Shown here: piece by piece, positions 41,001 through 42,577 of the stretch
Layout of the letters: each line of letters begins with the position of its first letter
Position numbering within the stretch: position 1 is the first letter of the stretch
NCBI GenBank assembly: GCA_037447655.1
Contig: JBBHKE010002654.1
Location: 1 to 42,577 of the forward strand
Direction of reading: 5' to 3'
From: Zygnema cylindricum
Taxonomy: Eukaryota; Streptophyta; Zygnematophyceae; Zygnematales; Zygnemataceae
Length of the DNA stretch: 42,577 bases
Notes under the pieces: generated by a model
Database searches by the model: none
Told to the model about the DNA's origin: nothing
The model's input: the letters and a program-made list of their open reading frames with translations, nothing else
Program-made: the position numbers and the translations under genes

Positions 41001-42577
41001 GCACTTGACTATTGTATACATATATATTCTAATTATCTGCAACCTCCAAAACATGACTAACGGCTTTTTTTTTTTCCCCCTCGTGATTCAGGCGATAGGG
41101 AAACTTTGTTAGAAATCAGAGTCGGAGAAGGTTCTGTGAAAGGAATTCCTTTTAGAGATGTCAAACTAGCGACGAACGATTTTAGCAATGATAATTTGTT
41201 AGGAGTTGGAGGATATGGCATTGTATACAAGGGACAAGGACCAAATGGAGAATCATGGGCCGTAAAACGAGCTAAAACTATTTCCTTGAAGGGTCTCCAA
41301 GATTTTGAGCAAGAGGTAAGCCACATAATTTTTTAAACCCTTGATTTCATGTGTTTTTGGGGTATTGGAGAGGTGGTTATAGTAGCTATTTGGATTTTTT
41401 GGAATGCATTTAGGATTGTTCGAGCGCCGGCGAAAACGGTTTTCGCTGAATATGTTAGTTTTGCCTGGCAGCGAACCGGCATATTCAAATTTTTGGGTTT
41501 TTGTTGGACGAATCTGGAGCTTTTTTATGATTTATCCAGGTGCTGGTTTCATCCGCCATTTGCAGTCCTTTGAGCCAAGGCGGGTATTTTCAACGATGTT
41601 TTGGCACTGGTAATTCCGCGCCCGTGTTTCGATCCGAGGCACCACTCGTTGTTTTTTCGATTCCATTTCCAACCTTTTCCGAGCGCCGGTCAGTTTGTCC
41701 CTCATTTACCCGTGGTTACCATTTCCCTCGGAATTCCTTGGTCTTCGCGGAGTTCTCGATGTCTTTGCGCCTTCCCTGCTTTCTTTCCTCTTCAACGCCC
41801 TTTCACCTTTTCCTCCTTCACCGATCATGTTCGACGATCCAGAACAAACCCACGCCGCCGCCCGCCACGTCTGATCAACCCTCTCTTTCTTCCTTCCAAG
41901 GAAGAAGTAAGAATTTTAATTGAAATTACCGTCTTTCTTAGTTTTGTTCCAAACCAGAGTCAAATTATTTGTACTTTTTTTACATTCTATTTTTTATTAT
42001 TTCTCGAAGTCCAGGCGTAAAGTATGGTAATGCTGATGGCTTAATTTTATTTATTTTTTTCATAAAAAATGGGGTATTAAATTTTGATTTCATTTCGAAT
42101 AGTCAACCACTTCCATAATAGCATGACAATCAACTCCCATTAAAAAAAAAAAAAAGATCAAATGTTAGCTTAGCATTTATTAAATGGTCGCAATTTTTTA
42201 AATTAACCTTTGTTAATTTTCGGTGGAGCTTTCTTCTTTATGATAGTGAAACTGATTCTAGTTTCAGTTGTTTCTCTAAGACCTTTTAGTCAGCAGCAGC
42301 ATAATTGAGTTAAAAAGTTGAATAAAACTTCGAAAAAAGTATTGAGCTTTGACATCCTTTTTCTTTTCTGCTTGTGATGATGTTTCTTGATTTTTTATTT
42401 TCATTTCGTGGTTTATTGTGGCTTGATGTTTGATGTTTTTTTGTTGTGTTTTTCCTATTTTAGATGGTATCACACCTCCATTAACTTTCGAACAACGTTT
42501 AGATATCGCTATTGGAGCTGCTGAGGGATTACTTTATTTGCACAAATTTGCCTCCCCTCCAGTTATTCACCGAGACA
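13741..42577 (+). CDS. LRR receptor-like kinase, subfamily VIII-1-like (3' end beyond window)
   Basis: This is a multi-exon plant receptor kinase. The ordered parts are a signal peptide, LRR N-terminal domain, 26 LRR exons (about 709 residues), an NPVC plus C-x3-C/C-x-C cap, an ectodomain strand-rich segment, a Pro-rich stalk, and a kinase domain with GVGGYG loop, AVK lysine and HRD. Splice phases match across all joins from 13741 to 35111; LRR exons all break between the second and third base of a hydrophobic codon. In this plant family the ectodomain senses an apoplastic signal and the kinase acts in the cytoplasm at the plasma membrane. The closest family I recognise is LRR-VIII-1 (HPCA1-like), but the ectodomain is longer than usual there. 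Problems are a one-base frame break near 37700, an uncertain transmembrane exon, and a missing clean exon for kinase subdomains IV-VI. The start codon lies in an unresolved first exon. Confidence 0.88.
14187..14310 (+). repeat. TGTCCAATG-type short tandem repeats, plus copy
   Basis: Variants of CCAATGTCC and CCAACATCC run through the intron between signal-peptide and LRRNT exons, at the place where the minus copy carries two opposed blocks. The antisense open frame here, rich in Trp, Ile and Gly, is repeat translation. Confidence 0.85.
15053..15182 (+). CDS. LRR N-terminal-domain exon
   Basis: 130 bp with acceptor TTTTTTGAAG (the minus copy has TTTGCAG) and donor GTGAGA. It encodes [18 protein letters not shown], then a Cys-x4-WLGLKC cap, the standard start of plant LRR-RLK ectodomains (DALL...W...C.W.G..C). 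Confidence 0.92.
16410..16562 (+). CDS. LRR exon 1, with N-terminal insert
   Basis: 153 bp, acceptor TTTGCAG, donor GTATGT. About 29 polar residues precede a normal repeat, [18 protein letters not shown]. The insert has one N-glycosylation site (NET). It is absent from the minus paralogue. Confidence 0.88.
17085..17156 (+). CDS. LRR exon 2
   Basis: 72 bp, acceptor TTTGCAG, donor GTATGT. Repeat core [18 protein letters not shown] fits the plant-specific LRR consensus. Confidence 0.93.
17157..19231 (+). other. 2.1-kb intron
   Basis: This is one of the two longest introns. I found no further LRR exon in it. Short open frames on both strands (for example 18283-18555) overlap each other and look like chance. 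No recognisable transposon ends were seen. Confidence 0.6.
19232..19303 (+). CDS. LRR exon 3
   Basis: 72 bp, acceptor TTGAAG, donor GTGAGT. Core [18 protein letters not shown]. Confidence 0.92.
19776..19880 (+). CDS. LRR exon 4, with acidic insert
   Basis: 105 bp, acceptor CTTGCAG, donor GTAATC. It reads [14 protein letters not shown], then [18 protein letters not shown]. It resembles the family repeat LDLS.N..L.GPLPP, which usually opens the VIII-1 ectodomain core, and also LRR exon 14. Confidence 0.9.
20120..20188 (+). CDS. LRR exon 5
   Basis: 69 bp, acceptor TATGCAG, donor GTGAGT. It reads [18 protein letters not shown]; the L.GC.FSG.. pattern is characteristic of subfamily VIII-1. Confidence 0.92.
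20735..20806 (+). CDS. LRR exon 6
   Basis: 72 bp, acceptor TTGGCAG, donor GTGAGT. Core [17 protein letters not shown]. Confidence 0.9.
20807..22031 (+). other. 1.2-kb intron
   Basis: Searched for another 66-78-bp exon with the common phase; none found. AT-rich and otherwise featureless. Confidence 0.6.
22032..22109 (+). CDS. LRR exon 7
   Basis: 78 bp, acceptor GATGACAG, donor GTGAGT. It reads [20 protein letters not shown], a slightly long repeat. Confidence 0.85.
22580..23250 (-). pseudogene. Unrecognised antisense coding-like segment in an intron
   Basis: Two minus-strand frames lie end to end: 23250-22819 (143 codons) and 22810-22580 (76 codons), in different frames. Both have protein-like composition, for example [19 protein letters not shown] and [21 protein letters not shown] 143-codon frame is long for sequence this AT-rich. 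It could be a decayed nested gene or transposon remnant; I recognise no family. Confidence 0.3.
23683..23754 (+). CDS. LRR exon 8
   Basis: 72 bp, acceptor CTTGCAG, donor GTAAGC. Core [17 protein letters not shown]. Confidence 0.93.
24382..24450 (+). CDS. LRR exon 9
   Basis: 69 bp, acceptor ATTCCAG, donor GTAAGT. It reads [20 protein letters not shown], an LRR whose GxIP position is replaced by SIS. Confidence 0.9.
24806..24871 (+). CDS. LRR exon 10
   Basis: 66 bp, acceptor TTTGCAG, donor GTGAGT. It reads [20 protein letters not shown], a 22-residue repeat like the non-IP repeats of the VIII-1 ectodomain. Confidence 0.9.
25171..25239 (+). CDS. LRR exon 11
   Basis: 69 bp, acceptor GAGCAG, donor GTAAGT. 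Core [20 protein letters not shown]; the 23-residue LPDL type also seen in LRR exon 21. Confidence 0.92.
25858..25950 (+). CDS. LRR exon 12
   Basis: 93 bp, acceptor GTACAG, donor GTGAGG. It reads [20 protein letters not shown]; extended by about seven residues. It is the last of the 12 exons missing from the minus paralogue. Confidence 0.88.
26304..26375 (+). CDS. LRR exon 13
   Basis: 72 bp, acceptor CTTCAG, donor GTAGGT. Core [17 protein letters not shown]; partner of minus exon 2162-2091. Confidence 0.93.
27051..27167 (+). CDS. LRR exon 14, with Cys-bearing insert
   Basis: 117 bp (or 114 if the next AG is used), acceptor CATTAG, donor GTAAGT. It reads [19 protein letters not shown] after [10 protein letters not shown]. 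The preferred acceptor is the one conserved in the minus copy. Similar in layout to LRR exon 4, suggesting a repeated ectodomain module. Confidence 0.9.
27430..27501 (+). CDS. LRR exon 15
   Basis: 72 bp, acceptor CTCCAG, donor GTAAGT. It reads [18 protein letters not shown]; partner of minus exon 243-172. Confidence 0.94.
28344..28412 (+). CDS. LRR exon 16
   Basis: 69 bp, acceptor AATCAG, donor GTAAGT. It reads [18 protein letters not shown]. The preceding 0.8-kb intron shows no other feature. Confidence 0.93.
28559..28933 (-). pseudogene. Antisense coding-like fragment with a tandemly duplicated piece
   Basis: A minus frame of 87 codons (28933-28670) contains [20 protein letters not shown] and a CPKC pair. 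About 170 bp further on (28640-28559) a diverged second copy of its middle part appears, with [11 protein letters not shown] recognisable but broken by stops. This looks like a remnant of a gene or transposon with repeated domains inside the intron 28413-29228. I do not recognise the family. Confidence 0.4.
29229..29300 (+). CDS. LRR exon 17
   Basis: 72 bp, acceptor GTTGCAG, donor GTAAGT. It reads [20 protein letters not shown]. Confidence 0.94.
29680..29754 (+). CDS. LRR exon 18
   Basis: 75 bp, acceptor TTTGCAG, donor GTACGC. It reads [20 protein letters not shown]. Confidence 0.92.
30418..30492 (+). CDS. LRR exon 19
   Basis: 75 bp, acceptor ATGGCAG, donor GTAAGT. It reads [18 protein letters not shown]. 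The preceding intron (29755-30417) holds the palindrome TATCGGCCGATA near 29985. Confidence 0.9.
30640..31045 (+). repeat. CT-rich (CCCTCT)n satellite in an intron
   Basis: Pure pyrimidine over most of 400 bp, with CTCCCT and CTCTCT variants. The Ser/Leu/Pro and Arg/Glu frames over it are artefacts. It can form triplex DNA in vitro by composition. Confidence 0.95.
31118..31189 (+). CDS. LRR exon 20
   Basis: 72 bp, acceptor TATTTAG, donor GTGAGT. It reads [18 protein letters not shown]; the CGLEG pattern echoes LRR exon 14. Confidence 0.92.
31837..31905 (+). CDS. LRR exon 21
   Basis: 69 bp, acceptor TTTGCAG, donor GTAAGT. It reads [20 protein letters not shown], matching the LPDLTGM.NL repeat of VIII-1 receptors. 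The preceding intron has TATA-rich microsatellite at 31690-31800. Confidence 0.94.
32403..32690. repeat. 16-bp tandem repeat within an unassigned intron segment
   Basis: GCACGGAATTTCAATC and a one-base variant recur at 32521, 32537, 32553 and 32569. They sit in a locally GC-richer stretch with a 95-codon plus frame (32403-32690) that I do not recognise; possibly a transposon fragment within intron 31906-32937. Confidence 0.6.
32938..33003 (+). CDS. LRR exon 22
   Basis: 66 bp, acceptor GAACAG, donor GTGAGT. It reads [20 protein letters not shown], corresponding to the DLSNNSFDPSDAP-type repeat of the family. Confidence 0.93.
33528..33605 (+). CDS. LRR exon 23
   Basis: 78 bp, acceptor TTTGCAG, donor GTAAGT. 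It reads [20 protein letters not shown], a divergent repeat. Confidence 0.88.
33827..33898 (+). CDS. LRR exon 24, degenerate
   Basis: 72 bp, acceptor TTAATAG, donor GTAATG. It reads [18 protein letters not shown]. The LRR consensus is weak, but length, phase and position fit. Confidence 0.7.
34335..34409 (+). CDS. LRR exon 25
   Basis: 75 bp, acceptor TATACAG, donor GTAAGT. It reads [19 protein letters not shown]. Confidence 0.92.
34959..35111 (+). CDS. LRR exon 26, double-length last repeats
   Basis: 153 bp, acceptor TTTGCAG, donor GTAAGC. It carries [13 protein letters not shown] and then [17 protein letters not shown], the last LRR before the Cys cap. It exits in the usual phase, GA plus C of the next exon. 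Confidence 0.92.
35277..35337 (+). pseudogene. Decayed partial duplicate of LRR exon 26
   Basis: Sequence from TTTAGCGATCACTACATTGA to TCTTTGAAGTATG aligns with the second half of LRR exon 26 and the start of its intron, including an intact donor. As an exon it would be 61 bp, which breaks the frame, so I treat it as a dead duplicate. A second intron-derived block (GTTTCACAAAAACGC) follows near 35400. Confidence 0.6.
35599..35645 (+). repeat. (TA)n microsatellite
   Basis: More than 20 TA units in intron 35112-37442, flanked by TATATGTACA-type sequence. Confidence 0.95.
35770..36126 (+). repeat. (TGCGTA)n hexanucleotide satellite
   Basis: TGCGTATGCGTAATGCGTA-type units, with 6- and 7-bp spacing, cover about 350 bp. 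The sequence is CpG-rich in an AT-rich intron. No coding role is seen. Confidence 0.95.
36130..36745 (+). repeat. ATACAT/TATATG-rich simple sequence
   Basis: Short alternating purine-pyrimidine tracts (ATACATAT, TATATATA), densest at 36600-36735. Open frames over it, rich in Tyr, Ile and His, are artefacts. Confidence 0.9.
37309..37440 (+). repeat. CT-rich satellite merging into a splice acceptor
   Basis: CCCTCTCTATTTCCCTCTCC repeats end in CTCTCTCTCTCTCGTCAG, the acceptor of the Cys-motif exon. The repeat therefore supplies the polypyrimidine tract. Confidence 0.92.
37443..37738 (+). CDS. NPVC / Cys-pair cap exon, with a one-base frame break
   Basis: Acceptor CGTCAG, donor CAG|GTAAAA. It begins [19 protein letters not shown], then has FCDGNC and NNSCTC, the cap that follows the last LRR in VIII-1 receptors. 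The frame reaches TGA at 37726-37728. The frame that fits the next exon (phase 0, ...SVDPYQ) is one base off and has TAA at 37685. The exon is therefore one base too long; the shift lies between 37688 and 37725, where a GGGG run sits at 37697-37700. It could be a real frameshift, an assembly error, or a very small intron (only a weak donor near 37609 would fit). Confidence 0.75.
37990..38033 (+). repeat. (TA)n microsatellite
   Basis: About 20 TA units in the intron between the Cys-cap exon and the next exon. Confidence 0.95.
38150..38348. mobile_element. Second TA-flanked MITE, 199 bp
   Basis: The ends CACCGTGAATCTTTATTAG and the reverse of CACCGCGATTTGTTATTAG form inverted repeats, flanked by TA at 38148-38149 and 38349-38350. 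They match the ends of the MITE at 11577-12077. The interior has a GACGTGG...CCACGTC hairpin and ACTCTAAT motifs. It lies in an intron of the receptor gene. Confidence 0.8.
38772..38967 (+). CDS. Post-cap ectodomain exon
   Basis: 196 bp, acceptor TTTTGCAG, donor GTGAGT, entering in phase 0 and leaving one base. It encodes [20 protein letters not shown] and later [15 protein letters not shown]. The alternating strand-like pattern matches the segment between Cys cap and membrane in VIII-1 receptors. Confidence 0.85.
39126..39186 (+). CDS. Possible extra ectodomain exon
   Basis: After TTTGTTTAG the frame that continues the previous exon reads [20 protein letters not shown], similar in pattern to the F...G...I...LS.QTFKPP segment of the family. 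Its only donor (CAA|GTGAAT) leaves two bases, while the next exon needs one. It is either a real exon with damaged phasing, an alternative exon, or chance. Confidence 0.3.
39315..39395 (+). CDS. Proline-rich stalk exon
   Basis: 81 bp, acceptor TATGCAG, donor CAG|GTAATT (a second donor at 39380, in the same phase, is possible). It encodes [14 protein letters not shown] followed by [12 protein letters not shown]. Pro/Ser-rich extensin-like stalks commonly precede the membrane segment in plant receptors. Confidence 0.8.
39907..39936. repeat. Perfect hairpin, 10-bp arms
   Basis: GATAACCGAT (39907-39916) and ATCGGTTATC (39927-39936) with a 10-base loop. It lies in a stretch with further TATCGG and CCGATA motifs up to 40230; possibly the middle of a degraded MITE. 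Confidence 0.6.
40425..40600 (+). repeat. CT-rich tract
   Basis: TTCCATTCC units grading into CCTCCCTCC; pyrimidine-biased on the plus strand. Open frames here are artefacts. Confidence 0.9.
40653..40733 (+). CDS. Candidate transmembrane exon
   Basis: 81 bp, acceptor ATTGCAG, donor CAT|GTATGT. It enters and leaves in the phase needed between the stalk exon and the kinase exon. It reads [17 protein letters not shown], a hydrophobic run followed by basic residues. The Phe run comes from a T tract, so low-complexity chance is a serious alternative. Confidence 0.35.
40861..40902 (+). CDS. Candidate 42-bp exon
   Basis: Acceptor AATGCAG, donor CAT|GTAAAC; phase fits both sides. It encodes [14 protein letters not shown], moderately hydrophobic. 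It might be part of the membrane segment, but the evidence is only splice signals and phase. Confidence 0.2.
41092..41315 (+). CDS. Kinase exon, subdomains I-III
   Basis: 224 bp, acceptor GATTCAG, donor GAG|GTAAGC. The juxtamembrane part [14 protein letters not shown] is typical of plant RLKs; next come the nucleotide loop [12 protein letters not shown], the ATP-anchoring lysine in WAVKRAK, and LQDFEQE leading to helix C. NDFS and AVKRA resemble subfamily VIII-1. Confidence 0.95.
41459..41527 (+). pseudogene. Possible kinase subdomain IV-V exon, frame-broken
   Basis: After GTTAG, phase 0 fits the previous exon and the frame reads [19 protein letters not shown], close to the ..H.NLV.LLGFC.....LVYE region of plant kinases, then hits TGA at 41528. 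One base more in the T run at 41521-41526 would continue as [14 protein letters not shown], again kinase-like. No donor matching the next exon was found. This could be a frameshifted exon or a chance match. Confidence 0.35.
41528..42463 (+). other. Intron-like stretch, first part GC-richer
   Basis: 41540-41900 is richer in G+C than its surroundings and has overlapping Pro/Ser/Phe-rich frames in two phases (127 and 139 codons). I recognise no domain; a foreign insertion is possible. From 41940 on it is AT-rich and featureless up to the next acceptor. Confidence 0.45.
42464..42577 (+). CDS. Kinase exon, subdomain VIa to HRD (cut by window end)
   Basis: Acceptor CTATTTTAG. It encodes [20 protein letters not shown], then PPVIHRD at the very end of the window, the catalytic-loop start of a Ser/Thr kinase. 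HRD identifies an RD-type kinase. The activation loop and C-lobe lie beyond the window. Confidence 0.93.

Larger units (their letters stand above)
39396..41091 (+). other. 1.7-kb interval that should contain the transmembrane exon
   Basis: It holds a repeat-like section at 39690-40320 with several TATCGG motifs and a 10-bp-arm hairpin at 39907-39936, a CT-rich tract at 40425-40600, and two phase-compatible candidate exons. No typical Ala/Val/Gly/Ile-rich transmembrane segment was found. Confidence 0.55.

Overview
This is nuclear DNA from a streptophyte, meaning a land plant or a close algal relative. It is AT-rich, with GT-AG introns of about 0.2-2.3 kb and many microsatellites and small transposons. 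The main content is a leucine-rich-repeat receptor-like kinase (LRR-RLK) gene built on the one-exon-per-repeat plan typical of plants. No bacterial-type operon, CRISPR array, rRNA or tRNA gene was seen. The species cannot be told from the sequence. The receptor resembles plant LRR subfamily VIII-1, the group that includes the Arabidopsis peroxide sensor HPCA1/CARD1: it has an NPVC motif after the last LRR, then C-x3-C and C-x-C pairs, a Pro-rich stalk and an AVKRA kinase lysine motif.

Layout. Positions 1-7320 hold the 5' part of a minus-strand paralogue, running off the left edge. Positions 7320-12700 are a gene-poor spacer between the two 5' ends. It holds a five-unit 30-bp tandem repeat, a diverged tandem repeat of about 160 bp, a hAT-type non-autonomous transposon (10991-12360) carrying a nested TA-flanked MITE (11577-12077), and a long inverted repeat. 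From 12703 to the right edge lies the plus-strand gene: promoter/5' UTR, a signal-peptide exon (13741-13853), an LRR N-terminal exon (15053-15182), 26 LRR exons (16410-35111), the Cys-motif exon (37443-37738), a juxtamembrane ectodomain exon, a Pro-rich exon, and the first kinase exons. The window ends at the HRD catalytic loop.

The two genes are arms of an inverted segmental duplication: 1-7320 aligns in reverse with about 12703-27680, introns included. The arms have diverged structurally. The minus copy lacks the 12 LRR exons found at 16410-25950 of the plus copy, a loss that keeps the reading frame because all boundaries share one phase. It has also lost a splice donor through an 11-nt deletion and gained insertions of about 1.3 kb and 0.7 kb. 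It is probably a pseudogene or encodes a short secreted LRR protein. The plus gene looks largely intact, but its frame breaks by one nucleotide near 37688-37725, its transmembrane exon is uncertain, and the kinase stretch between subdomain III and the HRD motif is not cleanly found. Either it is starting to decay, or the assembly has homopolymer errors, or it has introns I could not resolve.
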